A DNA stretch of 64,000 bases from Solibacillus sp. FSL H8-0523 (GTDB taxonomy: Bacteria; Bacillota; Bacilli; Bacillales_A; Planococcaceae). A model generated the notes under the pieces. It searched no databases. It was given only the letters and a program-made list of their open reading frames with translations, and was not told the origin of the DNA. Shown one piece after another: positions 25,079-34,990 of this stretch. The stretch is from NCBI RefSeq assembly GCF_038051985.1, contig NZ_CP150291.1, forward strand, positions 2,914,001-2,978,000. Reading direction: 5' to 3'. The position numbers and the translations under genes are program-made. The number at the start of each line of letters is the position of its first letter. The first letter of the stretch is position 1.

Positions 25079-26767
25079 TTAATATGACAAGGACTCTTTA
25101 AACACGGCTACGCGGTTCCTACCTGCCTGTTTTGCCCCTACGTATAACGCTTTATCCGCAAAGCTAATCAAATCCAAACTATTGTCTGTATGTTCTGGAA
25201 TACTAGCCACACCTATTGAAACCGTAATCTGAACGGTTTCTTGCTTTTTCATTTGCTGCTCCAACACAAATACTTGGAATGATAATTGCTCAATCCTTTG
25301 TCGATAGTGCTCGGCAATTTTCACCGCTTCATTAGACGAGATATTTGGTAGCAATACAACAAATTCTTCTCCACCGTAGCGTGCTAATACATAGCGCTCA
25401 TCTACAAGTGTTCGTAAGCCCGTCGCGAATTCTTTCAGTATGAGATTACCATTTTCATGACCATAAATATCATTTAATCGCTTAAAATGATCAATATCCA
25501 AAATAATTGTCGAAATACAAGCCAATTTTCCTTGTTGTAGTTGCAACTCCATGTCTTGTAAACGTTCTGTTAAATAGCCATAATTGTATAAACCCGTAAG
25601 TGCACAGCGCTCACTTTTATACATTATTGCATCCATATCATTCATTTGTTGTAGGGCATTTTGATAAGCAGTTACGAGTAATTTGCATAACTCAATTTGC
25701 CCTTTTTCAAACGCAAAACACTTTTCACTTTCTAATACAAGCATACTAGGTTGATCCGTATCACTAATAGGTAGTGCTAACAATGATTCAATTTTTTCAT
25801 CATCGTCAAAGGTCGCTTTTATTTGGGAATACGCACGTTTTTCGACATAACGAATACGATTTTCTGCAAATATATGCTGCAACATTTCATACTGACAACG
25901 TTTAACATAGTTCCTTTGTAATTGATCGTTTTTAAATATAAAACCCATTTCTACTTCGCGAACAATTGAGATCTGTTTTGCTCCTGTCACAACTTGAACT
26001 TTTCGCAAAAATTCCTTTGTCAGCTGTTGCTGAGTTTCGTATTCGTTATATTTCAACTGCAAATCTACAATATTTTCAAGGGTTTTGGACTTTTGCTTTG
26101 TTTCATCATAATTACGCGAAATACTCGCGACCATTAAATAGCAAAGTAACGCACCAATCAAAGAAATTTGTCCGTACATTTCAATAGAGGCATATAGCAC
26201 CGTCCCTAATAAAATAAACACTACTCCATATAGTAATTCCGTAAGAGCAAGTTCTTTTTTTGCCAGAGAAACGGCCGACTTTTTTTGAATTAACATAAAA
26301 ATCAAGCCACTAAACACTAAAAAGATGCTATAAAATAAGCCATTCACAAATATCATCTGTAAAAAAGACTGTTCTACAAATTCAAAACCTAACATCACCA
26401 TTACATAATAAGACAAAAATGGGCCAACAAAAAACACAAAAGCATATACTGGATAATGGGTGTAATTCCCTTCTTTTGTCCGACTAAAAAATAAAAAAAT
26501 CATAATTGCTAATTGATAAAATAGTAGCATCGCCATAGGTCCATACAAGTAAAGCAATGGAATGACAAGCCAATAAACATGCATTCGCTTAACATTATTT
26601 ATCTTTATTGGATAACAGGCGGCTATCATTGTTACAAACGTAAAATCTAAAATCGTTAATATATCCATGTTACTTACTGATGTTATATTCATCACAAATA
26701 CAAGAGTAACTACACCAGCAAGCAGATATATAATATTTCGCCTACTTTTTTCTAGATTGCTAAACAT
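25079..26767 (-). CDS. Membrane-bound GGDEF diguanylate cyclase
   Basis: A 562-residue protein: about seven to eight membrane segments (residues 10-215), a linker coiled coil (about 220-240), a GAF-like sensory region (about 245-375), and a GGDEF domain (about 390-560) with an intact active site GGEEF (about 465-469), so c-di-GMP synthesis is expected. No RxxD product-inhibition site is obvious just upstream. GGGGG precedes the ATG at 26767. It occupies the place between folC and the spoIIB-like gene where Bacillus has comC, the prepilin peptidase gene. Confidence 0.92.
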   Translation of the reverse strand: MFSNLEKSRRNIIYLLAGVVTLVFVMNITSVSNMDILTILDFTFVTMIAACYPIKINNVKRMHVYWLVIPLLYLYGPMAMLLFYQLAIMIFLFFSRTKEGNYTHYPVYAFVFFVGPFLSYYVMVMLGFEFVEQSFLQMIFVNGLFYSIFLVFSGLIFMLIQKKSAVSLAKKELALTELLYGVVFILLGTVLYASIEMYGQISLIGALLCYLMVASISRNYDETKQKSKTLENIVDLQLKYNEYETQQQLTKEFLRKVQVVTGAKQISIVREVEMGFIFKNDQLQRNYVKRCQYEMLQHIFAENRIRYVEKRAYSQIKATFDDDEKIESLLALPISDTDQPSMLVLESEKCFAFEKGQIELCKLLVTAYQNALQQMNDMDAIMYKSERCALTGLYNYGYLTERLQDMELQLQQGKLACISTIILDIDHFKRLNDIYGHENGNLILKEFATGLRTLVDERYVLARYGGEEFVVLLPNISSNEAVKIAEHYRQRIEQLSFQVFVLEQQMKKQETVQITVSIGVASIPEHTDNSLDLISFADKALYVGAKQAGRNRVAVFKESLSY

Positions 26768-26842
26768 ATTTTCCCCCATTAGAATCCCTCAAACTAATAC
26801 CATAGTATCAAAAAAGGAAATACCTGTCATCTTAGTCCCCCG

Positions 26843-28093
26843 TTAAAGTTGAAGCTTTTGTCTAATCTCACTCAGTAAATAAAGGGACCCTGTTACAATT
26901 CGAATTTTCCCTAATTCAACCGGCTGACGTAAAAAAGCACCTACATTTGCTAACATCACCTTATGTTGTGCATGACTTTTTTTCATTAATAGCTGTGCAG
27001 GCATTGCACGTGGGTTATGAATATCCACAAAATAAAAGACATCGCTCACTTGCTCAAGTTGCTGTAAAATCGTTCCTACATCTTTGTCTGCCAATAAGCC
27101 AATGACAAATTCGATTGTTTGATCAGGAAACTGCTGCTGAATGGTTTGGACGAGCATGTCGATGCTTGCTGGATTATGTGCGCCGTCGAAATAAACATTT
27201 GGTAACACCTCTTCAAAACGCCCTGCTAACTGTGCTTGCATAACAGCTTGTTGAATTTTTTCAGGATGCAAAGGTTGGTCGAAAAATTCCAGTACATGTA
27301 AAAATGCCGTAATTGCTAACGCCATATTTTTCCCTTGATGCGGTCCTTTAAATTGACGTGTTAACTGTTCAAGTTTCACATGACGTTCGAGATTAGTATA
27401 CGTTTCACCATGCTGCTCTTCTATGATAAAAAACGTCTCACCGTACGTTTCAAGATGTGCTTGCTTGTGCTTCGCCTCTTGTTCAAAAACCGGCTGCACT
27501 TGCTCTGGCATTTCACCTAATACAACAGGACGTTCCTTTTTAATAATCCCGGCTTTATGCGCAGCAATACTTTCTAACGTCGTACCTAAAAAATTCGTAT
27601 GCTCAAGTGCGATGCTTGTAATAATCGAAACGATTGGTTGTACCACATTTGTGCTATCCATACGTCCCCCCATGCCCGCTTCAAGTAACACTAAATCCAC
27701 TTGCTGCTGCTTGAAAAATAACAGCGCCACTACCGTTAATAGCTCAAAATCAGTAAGTTTGCCACTTAAGCCTGCATCACGAAGCTGTTTAAAAATTATA
27801 TCCAGTTGCTGTGGTTCCATCGCAAGCCCGTTGATTTGAATTTGGTCGTGAACATCAACAACGCACGGCGACATAAATTTCCCTACGGATAGATCATACG
27901 CACGTGCCATCGCCTCCACAAAGGTTAAGGTAGAGCCTTTACCATTCGTCCCAGCAAAGTGCACCACCTTAAGCTCGCGTTGTGGATTACCGAGAACATC
28001 CAGTGCGTGTTCGATGGAAGCAAGGCCGGGTTTAATCGCCGTATCACTCACAACCTGCCAGCGTTCTTTATATACATCTAATAACGGAATCAT
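26843..28093 (-). CDS. FolC-like folylpolyglutamate synthase, paralogue 2
   Basis: A 416-residue Mur-ligase-family protein with ATP loop HFAGTNGKGSTLTF (about 45-58), a glutamate/folate-site region MGGRMDSTNVV, EHTNFLG and the C-terminal domain with YFDGAHNPASIDML. It is a second complete FolC directly downstream of the first (one base apart). All catalytic motifs appear kept, so it is probably active as folylpolyglutamate or dihydrofolate synthase; which gene does which cannot be told from sequence. Confidence 0.9.
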   Translation of the reverse strand: MIPLLDVYKERWQVVSDTAIKPGLASIEHALDVLGNPQRELKVVHFAGTNGKGSTLTFVEAMARAYDLSVGKFMSPCVVDVHDQIQINGLAMEPQQLDIIFKQLRDAGLSGKLTDFELLTVVALLFFKQQQVDLVLLEAGMGGRMDSTNVVQPIVSIITSIALEHTNFLGTTLESIAAHKAGIIKKERPVVLGEMPEQVQPVFEQEAKHKQAHLETYGETFFIIEEQHGETYTNLERHVKLEQLTRQFKGPHQGKNMALAITAFLHVLEFFDQPLHPEKIQQAVMQAQLAGRFEEVLPNVYFDGAHNPASIDMLVQTIQQQFPDQTIEFVIGLLADKDVGTILQQLEQVSDVFYFVDIHNPRAMPAQLLMKKSHAQHKVMLANVGAFLRQPVELGKIRIVTGSLYLLSEIRQKLQL

Positions 28094-29359
28094 TTACAAC
28101 CACCCTTTATGCACAAAATAGCCACGCACTTCTGCGATAAAATACAGAGAACCGGTAATGACAAGCACGTCTCGATCGGATAACTCGGACATTTTTTGCT
28201 CCACTAGAGTCGTCCAATCCGCATGTGCAGATTTGTTTCCATGTGTGCTTTGTTCCAATAACTGCTGTGCGGTTGCCGCTCGTGGTAATGCAATTTGTGT
28301 GAAATGTATTTCTGAAGCGACTTGATCCATTAGCCCAATGCTCACACCATGGTCCTTATCTTGTAATGCCGCGTAAACAAAGACATAATTTTTATCAGGT
28401 ACAACTTGCTGCAACGTTTCAATTAATGCTGTAGTCCCTTCTGAATTATGCGCACCGTCTAATACGATGTTGTCACGCACCCATTCAAAGCGCCCTTCCC
28501 ATTTGGCATGTTTTAGCGCATCACGCAGCTTCACTTCATCTAGCGCACCTAAAAATAGCTGTGTTGTCGTAATAGCAAGGGCTGCGTTGGCAATTTGATG
28601 CTCGCCAAACATGGCAAGCTCGACATTCGCTAGCCTTATTTCCCCTGTATAATCAAATTGCGTCGTATGTGAATTTACGAAAAACTGCTCATTTAATGCG
28701 TAAATTGGCGCTGTTAACTTTTGCGCTGTTTCTTTAATAACGCTAAGGGCTTTCTCATTTTTCACACCAATCACGACTGGTTTTCCCGTTTTAATAATCC
28801 CGGCTTTTTCAGCTGCAATTTGAGCATACGTATCTCCTAGCATATCGGTATGCTCAAGAGAAATTGTCGTAATGACGGACACTTCCGGCACAATCACGTT
28901 CGTTGAATCTAACCGCCCACCAATACCTGTTTCAAGTAACGCCACATCCAATGCTTTTTCAGAAAAATAAATAAGTGCGAGTAATGTCATAAATTCAAAA
29001 AAGCTCGGGAATTTACCATCAAGTTTATTAACAACTACTTCGGCTAACTTGTTTGCAATGCGTAAAAAATCCTCATCCGAAATTTGCTGTTTATTAATCG
29101 TCACACGCTCATTGGCACGTTCTAAATGCGGTGAAATAAATGCGCCTACCGTTAAACCATGTGCCATTAAAATTTCACGTGTTGCATTTAATGTAGAACC
29201 CTTACCATTTGAACCGGCAAAATGAATGAACTTTGTTTTCTGCTGTGGATTGCCAAGTGCTGCTAAAATGATCTTCGCTGACTCTAATGGTTCCCCTTTA
29301 TACTGACTCGCCTTTAAGCGAAAAATAAAGTCTGTGCATTCTTCCATTGATTGAAACAT
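28094..29359 (-). CDS. folC: Bifunctional folylpolyglutamate / dihydrofolate synthase
   Basis: FolC adds glutamate to dihydropteroate and tetrahydrofolate. The 421-residue protein has FIHFAGSNGKGSTLNA (P-loop, about 44-58), GIGGRLDSTNVI, SLEHTDMLGDT and LDGAHNSEGTTALIETL. It follows valS as in B. subtilis, so this copy is the positional orthologue; a second copy follows directly. Confidence 0.95.
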   Translation of the reverse strand: MFQSMEECTDFIFRLKASQYKGEPLESAKIILAALGNPQQKTKFIHFAGSNGKGSTLNATREILMAHGLTVGAFISPHLERANERVTINKQQISDEDFLRIANKLAEVVVNKLDGKFPSFFEFMTLLALIYFSEKALDVALLETGIGGRLDSTNVIVPEVSVITTISLEHTDMLGDTYAQIAAEKAGIIKTGKPVVIGVKNEKALSVIKETAQKLTAPIYALNEQFFVNSHTTQFDYTGEIRLANVELAMFGEHQIANAALAITTTQLFLGALDEVKLRDALKHAKWEGRFEWVRDNIVLDGAHNSEGTTALIETLQQVVPDKNYVFVYAALQDKDHGVSIGLMDQVASEIHFTQIALPRAATAQQLLEQSTHGNKSAHADWTTLVEQKMSELSDRDVLVITGSLYFIAEVRGYFVHKGWL

Positions 29360-29412
29360 ATTCTCTCTCCCTAACGATAACTATGTAATAGCTCCTATTA
29401 TAACGGACTATG

Positions 29413-29443
29413 CAAAAAAGAGGCACCGAAAATTCGGTACCTC
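29413..29443 (-). terminator. Terminator after valS
   Basis: GAGGCACCGA (29420-29429) pairs with TCGGTACCTC (29434-29443, one C-A mismatch) and on the minus strand the 3' arm runs into TTTTTT. It lies 13 bases past the valS stop and before folC. Confidence 0.85.
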
Positions 29444-29456
29444 CACTTAATGAAGT

Positions 29457-32099
29457 TTACATTGCTTTTAATTCTGCAATACGTTTTTCAACAGTTGAAT
29501 ATTTTGCTTCGTAGTCTGCAAGCTTTTCACGCTCTACCGCTACTAACGCTTCCGGTGCTTTTGAAACGAAACGCTCGTTTGATAATTTACCAGAAACTAA
29601 TTTTACTTCTTTTGCCCATTTTTCAAGCTCTTTTTCAAGACGGACAATTTCTTCATTAATATTGATTAAACCAGCAAGTGGCATGAAGATTTCCGCGCCT
29701 GAAATAACTGCTGACATCGCTTGTGCTGGTGCTTCAATTGCCGCACCAATCGTTAAGCCGTCTGGGTTACAGAATTTCTCGATATAGCCTTTGTTCGCTT
29801 CAAGTACTGATGCTGTTGCAGCGTCTTTTGCTGAAATCGTCATCGCTACTTTTTTACTCATTGGCGTATTTACTTCTGCACGGATATTACGAACCGAACG
29901 GATTAAGTCCATTAATAATTGCATGTCGCCAGCTTCTGCTTTGAAGTTAAATGCAGGGTTTACAGTTGGCCAAGCCGCTACTGTAATTGATTCGCCTTCA
30001 TGCGGTAAATGCTGCCAAATTTCTTCTGTTACGAATGGCATTAATGGGTGTAATAAACGCATTGTGTTATCTAATACGTATGCTAATACTGAACGCGTTG
30101 TTAATTTCGCTGCTTCGTCTTCACCGTATAATGGTAATTTCGCCATTTCGATGTACCAAGAACAGAAATCATCCCAAATGAAGTTGTATAATTCACGGCC
30201 AACTTCACCGAATTCGTATTTATCAGATAAGGCTGTTACGCGCTCAATTGTTTCGTTTAAGCGTGTTAAAATCCATTTGTCCGCAGTAGAAAGGTCGCCT
30301 GTTAAATCGATTTGCTCGAATGTTAAGCCTTCCATGTTCATTAATGCGAAACGAGATGCGTTCCAAATTTTGTTTACAAAGTTCCAAGTCGATTCAACTT
30401 TTTCTGTTGAGTAACGTAAGTCTTGACCTGGAGAAGAACCTGTCGCTAAGAAGTAACGTAATGAATCGGCACCATACTCTGCGATTACTTCCATTGGGTC
30501 AACACCGTTACCTAATGACTTCGACATTTTACGGCCTTCTGCATCACGTACTAAACCATGGATTAATACGTCTTCAAATGGACGCTTGCCTGTGAATTCT
30601 TTCCCTTGGAAAATCATACGGCTTACCCAGAAGAAGATGATGTCATAACCCGTTACAAGTGTACTTGTTGGATAATAACGCTTGAATAGCTCTGCTTCCT
30701 CGTTTGGCCAATCCATTGTTGAAAACGGCCATAATGCAGAAGAGAACCACGTATCAAGTACGTCTTCGTCTTGTGTCCAGTTTTCTTTATCTGCAGGTGC
30801 ATCTTTCCCTACGTATAATTCACCAGTTTCATTGTGGTACCAAGCTGGAATTTGGTGACCCCACCATAATTGACGAGAAATACACCAGTCATGAATGTTT
30901 TCCATCCAGCGGTTGTATGTGTTTTCGAAACGGTTTGGTACGAAGTTTACTTTTTCCGCTTCATCTTTTTGCATTTCTAATGCTTGTTCAGCAAGTGGTC
31001 CCATTTTTACGAACCATTGTTTTGACAAGTAAGGCTCTACTACTGCGTTCGTACGCTCAGAGTGACCTACTTGGTGTACGTGTGGTTCGATTTCAACAAG
31101 CACGCCGGCTTCTTGTAAATCCACAACAATTTGTTTACGGCATTCGAAACGATCCATGCCAGCATATTTACCAGCTAAATCATTCATTGAACCATCTTCG
31201 TTCATTACTAAAATACGCTCTAAGTTATGGCGATTACCTACTTCAAAGTCGTTCGGGTCATGTGCTGGTGTCATTTTTACAACACCTGTACCGAAGTCTT
31301 TATCTACATAGTCATCTGCTACGATTGGAATTTCGCGGCCTACGATTGGTAAAATAACCGTTTTACCTACTAAGTGTGCATAGCGCTCATCTTCAGGGTG
31401 TACAGCTACACCAGAGTCACCCAGCATTGTTTCTGGACGTGTTGTCGCTACGCGTAATACGCCCGAACCATCTGCAAGTGGGTATTCCATATGGTAGAAT
31501 GCGCCTTCTACTTCTTTGTGAATAACTTCAATGTCAGAAAGAGCTGTTTTTGCAGCTGGATCCCAGTTAATAATGCGCTCACCACGGTAAATTAAGCCTT
31601 TTTCGTATAATGTTACGAATACTTCATTTACAGCTTTGTTTAAGCCTTCATCTAATGTGAAGCGCTCTTTTGAGTAGTCTAAGGCTAAGCCTAATTTCGA
31701 CCATTGTGCACGAATGTGAGAAGCGTATTCTTCTTTCCATTCCCATGTTTTTTCTAAGAATTTTTCACGGCCTAAATCATAGCGAGAAACGCCTTCACTG
31801 CGTAATTTTTCTTCTACCTTTGCTTGTGTGGCAATCCCTGCATGGTCCATACCTGGTAACCATAATGCATCATAGCCTTGCATGCGTTTCATACGGATTA
31901 ACATATCTTGTAATGTTGTATCCCAAGCGTGACCAAGGTGTAATTTACCTGTTACGTTTGGTGGTGGAATTACGATAGAATAAGGCTCTTTATCGCTTGT
32001 TGGGTCTGCTTCAAAAAATTTACCGTTTAACCACCATTCATAGCGGCCGGCTTCTGTTGACTGTGGATCATACTTTGTTGGCATTGTTAATTCAGTCAT
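29457..32099 (-). CDS. valS: Valyl-tRNA synthetase
   Basis: An 880-residue class I synthetase that charges tRNA-Val. HIGH-type motif in [15 protein letters not shown] (about residue 45), KMSKS in [14 protein letters not shown] (about 525), the editing CP1 domain between them ([19 protein letters not shown]), an anticodon-binding domain and a C-terminal coiled coil (about 810-880). Expression is controlled by a T-box leader upstream. Confidence 0.99.
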   Translation of the reverse strand: MTELTMPTKYDPQSTEAGRYEWWLNGKFFEADPTSDKEPYSIVIPPPNVTGKLHLGHAWDTTLQDMLIRMKRMQGYDALWLPGMDHAGIATQAKVEEKLRSEGVSRYDLGREKFLEKTWEWKEEYASHIRAQWSKLGLALDYSKERFTLDEGLNKAVNEVFVTLYEKGLIYRGERIINWDPAAKTALSDIEVIHKEVEGAFYHMEYPLADGSGVLRVATTRPETMLGDSGVAVHPEDERYAHLVGKTVILPIVGREIPIVADDYVDKDFGTGVVKMTPAHDPNDFEVGNRHNLERILVMNEDGSMNDLAGKYAGMDRFECRKQIVVDLQEAGVLVEIEPHVHQVGHSERTNAVVEPYLSKQWFVKMGPLAEQALEMQKDEAEKVNFVPNRFENTYNRWMENIHDWCISRQLWWGHQIPAWYHNETGELYVGKDAPADKENWTQDEDVLDTWFSSALWPFSTMDWPNEEAELFKRYYPTSTLVTGYDIIFFWVSRMIFQGKEFTGKRPFEDVLIHGLVRDAEGRKMSKSLGNGVDPMEVIAEYGADSLRYFLATGSSPGQDLRYSTEKVESTWNFVNKIWNASRFALMNMEGLTFEQIDLTGDLSTADKWILTRLNETIERVTALSDKYEFGEVGRELYNFIWDDFCSWYIEMAKLPLYGEDEAAKLTTRSVLAYVLDNTMRLLHPLMPFVTEEIWQHLPHEGESITVAAWPTVNPAFNFKAEAGDMQLLMDLIRSVRNIRAEVNTPMSKKVAMTISAKDAATASVLEANKGYIEKFCNPDGLTIGAAIEAPAQAMSAVISGAEIFMPLAGLININEEIVRLEKELEKWAKEVKLVSGKLSNERFVSKAPEALVAVEREKLADYEAKYSTVEKRIAELKAM

Positions 32100-32131
32100 G
32101 TGTCTCTCTCCTTTAAAATGAATTCAACTTA

Positions 32132-32254
32132 AATCAAATTCGCCTTGGCGTATTTGCCTCCAGTTTTTTCGAGGTAACTCGAAAAGTTCCTTTAAAAAAC
32201 TGTGACATCTGCCAGAGGCTTGTTTTAGCGCGTTTGTAAATATGCGCTAAAACA
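32132..32254 (-). repeat. Dispersed structured intergenic repeat, copy B
   Basis: Second copy of the 4330-4450 element, placed between the T-box terminator and valS and in the same orientation relative to the downstream minus-strand gene. The conserved block is 32132-32220; the adjoining hairpin is TGTTTTAGCGC (32221-32231) with GCGCTAAAACA (32244-32254). Read on the minus strand, the block can also form GCCTC/GAGGC and TTTTCGAG/CTCGAAAA stems. Its place inside the valS 5' UTR means it is transcribed whenever the T-box reads through. Confidence 0.75.
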
Positions 32255-32259
32255 CAAAA

Positions 32260-32660
32260 AACTCCCGTCGTCTAAAAAAAGGACGAGGGAGTTAAGTCGC
32301 GGTACCACCTTTAATTCCGTTTGGATTTAGTAAAGCGCTCGCATACGTCGTCACTTGCTTCACTCGTCCACTCGTGAACTACATGTTCAACTCGTGTCTT
32401 CGCTCAGCTACGTTCCTCGTCTGACAAGCGCTTTCTTTAAATCCAAATCATTTAAATAAGCGCTCGCATATGCGTGCGTTCCTATGCCCAATCGGCACTT
32501 CATTCGATAACGGTGTTTAACCGGAACTTAGCTACTCATGGTTCACTAAGTCAGCTCCTAGGCTACCTTCTGTAAATGCTATGTAGAAACTTTTCAGCTA
32601 CCGTTTCCTCTCTAGTACATCGCAGGATTACATACTCTTCCTATTCAACGCTTCAAATAT
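32260..32660 (-). promoter_or_regulatory. T-box riboswitch upstream of valS
   Basis: The minus strand carries the T-box core AAAGGTGGTACCGCG (32298-32312) followed by a terminator AACTCCCTCGTC (32282-32293) / GACGACGGGAGTT (32260-32272) and a T run. Stem I features lie at about 32520-32660. Uncharged tRNA-Val should stabilise the antiterminator and allow valS transcription. The upstream bound is approximate. The leader is long because a palindromic segment (32320-32447) lies just before the antiterminator. Confidence 0.93.
32320..32447. repeat. 128-bp palindromic segment within the valS T-box leader
   Basis: The ends form a near-perfect inverted repeat: TTTGGATTTAGTAAAGCGCT (32320-32339) and the complementary arm at 32427-32447, differing only by an AAG/AC bulge. 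The interior has more inverted material (CGAGTTGAACATGTAGTTC-type pairs) and GC content higher than its surroundings. It would form one long stem in the RNA between stem III and the antiterminator. Confidence 0.65.
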
Positions 32661-32762
32661 ATAGTTGGTCTTTATTTTATGATGTTTTACATGAAATATC
32701 AAGTGCTGTGTTTACACATGTTCATTTGACCGAACATATACTGTACAAAAGGAGTTTTTTTG

Positions 32763-32954
32763 TTGCGAAGAAATTATAATCCCTACCTATTACCCCCATG
32801 GCTTCGGAAATTTCGCTTTTTAATGCGGCAGTGTATTCTCCCGTTAACGATTTTCCAGGCAATCCGAACAATTTTTCTCCCGACAACCGGTGATATTATT
32901 TTGTTGTTTATCCTCATTTTATTTAGTTATCTATTATTAACAGATTTCATTTGA
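32763..32954 (+). CDS. Small conserved-looking membrane protein
   Basis: A protein of about 63 residues: an N-terminal basic, aromatic part (RNYNPYLLPPWLRKFRF) and a C-terminal hydrophobic helix (about 42-60) preceded by a second moderately hydrophobic stretch. The start is TTG at 32763 (or 32760), after AAAGGAG. It lies alone on the plus strand between the divergent valS T-box and a shared terminator. A TATACT box (32737-32742) lies upstream. I do not recognise the family; two possible membrane segments and a good ribosome binding site are the support. Confidence 0.55.
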   Translation: MRRNYNPYLLPPWLRKFRFLMRQCILPLTIFQAIRTIFLPTTGDIILLFILILFSYLLLTDFI

Positions 32955-32980
32955 ACTTTTCTCTAATAAAACGTTAAAAA

Positions 32981-33012
32981 GGCAATAAAGATTCGACTTC
33001 ATCTTTATTGCC
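32981..33012. terminator. Bidirectional terminator, small membrane gene / spoVID-like gene
   Basis: GGCAATAAAGAT (32981-32992) pairs perfectly with ATCTTTATTGCC (33001-33012); A and T runs flank it on both sides. It serves the two convergent genes. Confidence 0.85.
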
Positions 33013-33018
33013 CTTTCA

Positions 33019-33642
33019 TTATTTACGCGCTGTATTAAGGTGTACTTGTACAACACTATATGCTTCTGCTAGCTGCTCTAAAAAATCAACCTCTTCACTT
33101 GAAAGCTGCGGCGTTTCTTCGATGAGTGTTTTCACATATTCTAGTGGCTCTTTTGCTGGTGATTCTTCCTTTATTGCCTCTGTAACCGGCACCTCTTCGA
33201 TGATTACTTCTGATTTCTTCTCTTCTTGAACCGGTTCCACTTCTTGAACGAGCGTTTTTTTCTCTACATCACAGCGTACATCCCAACTACATACGCATTG
33301 CCCCGCTTCATTAATTTCAACCGAGGATTTCAATACGTTTACAGCGACATTTTCTATATCGTCATTCGGTAAATCAATTGAAAACGGCATAGCGTACTCA
33401 AAATAAGCCTCATCCTTTTCAATGTCTACATGCTCAATGAACGTGCCTTCTTGAGCAGATGCGTCACGTTCCTTAAAATCAAATTGCATATTACCCTTTA
33501 ACACGTATACGCCTTTTATGACGATGGAATCCTCTTTATTTTCACTGTGCCAATTCGGTTCAACCTTAATAACAGAGCCCTGTTGGACGGTACCGAAATG
33601 AGCTGGGAAACATAATACTTCTTGCATTTGCCAATTTTGCAT
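33019..33642 (-). CDS. SpoVID-like spore morphogenetic protein without LysM
   Basis: A 207-residue protein matching the N-terminal, surface-encasing domain of SpoVID (about residues 1-135, with CFPAHFGTVQQG, SIVIKGVYVLKG and YAMPFSIDLPNDDI), then an acidic tail rich in Glu. It ends near residue 207, where B. subtilis SpoVID continues to 575 with a C-terminal LysM. The stop is normal and followed by a terminator, so it is not obviously broken. Position beside hemL matches spoVID. It could still recruit SafA, whose gene is at 8165-8998. Confidence 0.75.
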   Translation of the reverse strand: MQNWQMQEVLCFPAHFGTVQQGSVIKVEPNWHSENKEDSIVIKGVYVLKGNMQFDFKERDASAQEGTFIEHVDIEKDEAYFEYAMPFSIDLPNDDIENVAVNVLKSSVEINEAGQCVCSWDVRCDVEKKTLVQEVEPVQEEKKSEVIIEEVPVTEAIKEESPAKEPLEYVKTLIEETPQLSSEEVDFLEQLAEAYSVVQVHLNTARK

Positions 33643-33699
33643 AAAAAAATCCCCTCCCTACGCTTTACGATATGCGTAGAAAGGGAATTTATGAACATT

Positions 33700-34989
33700 T
33701 TAGCGTGCTAACTTCTCAAATACGTTATGGAAGGCTGCTACTGTTTTTGCAATATGCTCTTCCGTATGAGCAGTTGAGATAAACAAACCTTCAAATTGTG
33801 ATGGTGGTAAGAAGACACCTTCCTCAGCCATTAATTTAAAGTATTCAGCGAATAATACTAAATCAGATGTTTTCGCTGATTCGAAGTCTACTACGTCTTC
33901 ATTTGTGAAGAAGAAGCCAATCATCGAGCCTGCACGGTTGACTGTATGCGGAATATTGAATTTCGTTGCAGCTGCGCGGAAACCTTCTTCTAATTGATCA
34001 CCAAGTTTTTGGAAATATTCATAAGAAGCCGGTGTTAATTGCTCTAATGTCGCGCGGCCTGCCGTCATTGCAAGTGGGTTTCCTGACAGTGTACCTGCTT
34101 GATAAATCGGACCAGCTGGCGCGATTTGCTCCATAATTTCACGTTTACCTGCAAATGCACCAACTGGTAAACCACCACCGATTACTTTACCTAGCGTTGT
34201 TAAGTCCGGTGTTACACCGTAATAACCTTGTGCACAGCCGTAGTCTACACGGAAGCCCGTCATTACTTCGTCGAAAATTAATACTGTACCATATTGTTCC
34301 GTTAACGCGCGTAAGCCTGTTAAAAACTCTGGCTTTGGTGGGACAACGCCCATGTTCCCAGCTACCGGCTCTACAATAACAGCCGCTAATTCTGAACCAA
34401 ATTTTTCGAATACGATTTTCGTTGCTTCTAAATCGTTATAAGCAACGGTTAACGTGTTTTTCGCGATATCTGCTGGAACCCCTGGAGAATCTGGTAAGCC
34501 TAGTGTAGCGACACCAGAACCTGCTTTAATTAATAATGAATCGCCGTGTCCATGATAAGAACCTTCGAATTTCAAAATTTTATCGCGACCTGTATACCCG
34601 CGCGCTAAACGTAAAGCTGACATTGTTGCCTCTGTACCAGAAGAAACGAAACGGATCATTTCAATACCAGGTACGCGGTCCATTACTAATTTGGCTAATT
34701 CATTTTCAGAAAGAGACGGCGCACCAAATGAAGTTGCTTTTGCCGCTTGCTCTTGAATCGCTTGTACTACTTTTGGCTCTGAGTGACCTAAAATAAGCGG
34801 CCCCCAAGATAATACATAATCGATATACTCGTTGCCATCGATATCGGTAATGATTGCCCCTTTACCTGAATCCATGAAAATTGGATCTAAGTTGACTGAT
34901 TTGAATGCACGAACTGGTGAGTTTACACCACCTGGCATTAAGTCAATTGCTTCAGTGAATGCTGCTTTTGATTTTTCGTAACTACGCAT
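33700..34989 (-). CDS. hemL: Glutamate-1-semialdehyde 2,1-aminomutase
   Basis: HemL converts glutamate-1-semialdehyde to 5-aminolevulinate using PLP. The 429-residue protein has the class III aminotransferase features: [25 protein letters not shown] and the PLP lysine in [23 protein letters not shown] precedes the ATG at 34989; an upstream opening overlaps hemB and is not used. It is the last haem gene in the leftward block hemX-C-D-B-L. Confidence 0.97.
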   Translation of the reverse strand: MRSYEKSKAAFTEAIDLMPGGVNSPVRAFKSVNLDPIFMDSGKGAIITDIDGNEYIDYVLSWGPLILGHSEPKVVQAIQEQAAKATSFGAPSLSENELAKLVMDRVPGIEMIRFVSSGTEATMSALRLARGYTGRDKILKFEGSYHGHGDSLLIKAGSGVATLGLPDSPGVPADIAKNTLTVAYNDLEATKIVFEKFGSELAAVIVEPVAGNMGVVPPKPEFLTGLRALTEQYGTVLIFDEVMTGFRVDYGCAQGYYGVTPDLTTLGKVIGGGLPVGAFAGKREIMEQIAPAGPIYQAGTLSGNPLAMTAGRATLEQLTPASYEYFQKLGDQLEEGFRAAATKFNIPHTVNRAGSMIGFFFTNEDVVDFESAKTSDLVLFAEYFKLMAEEGVFLPPSQFEGLFISTAHTEEHIAKTVAAFHNVFEKLAR

Positions 34990-34990
34990 C

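Noticed and set aside
32576-32779. Plus-strand ORF in the valS leader
   Set aside because: It overlaps the T-box stem I on the other strand and has no ribosome binding site.
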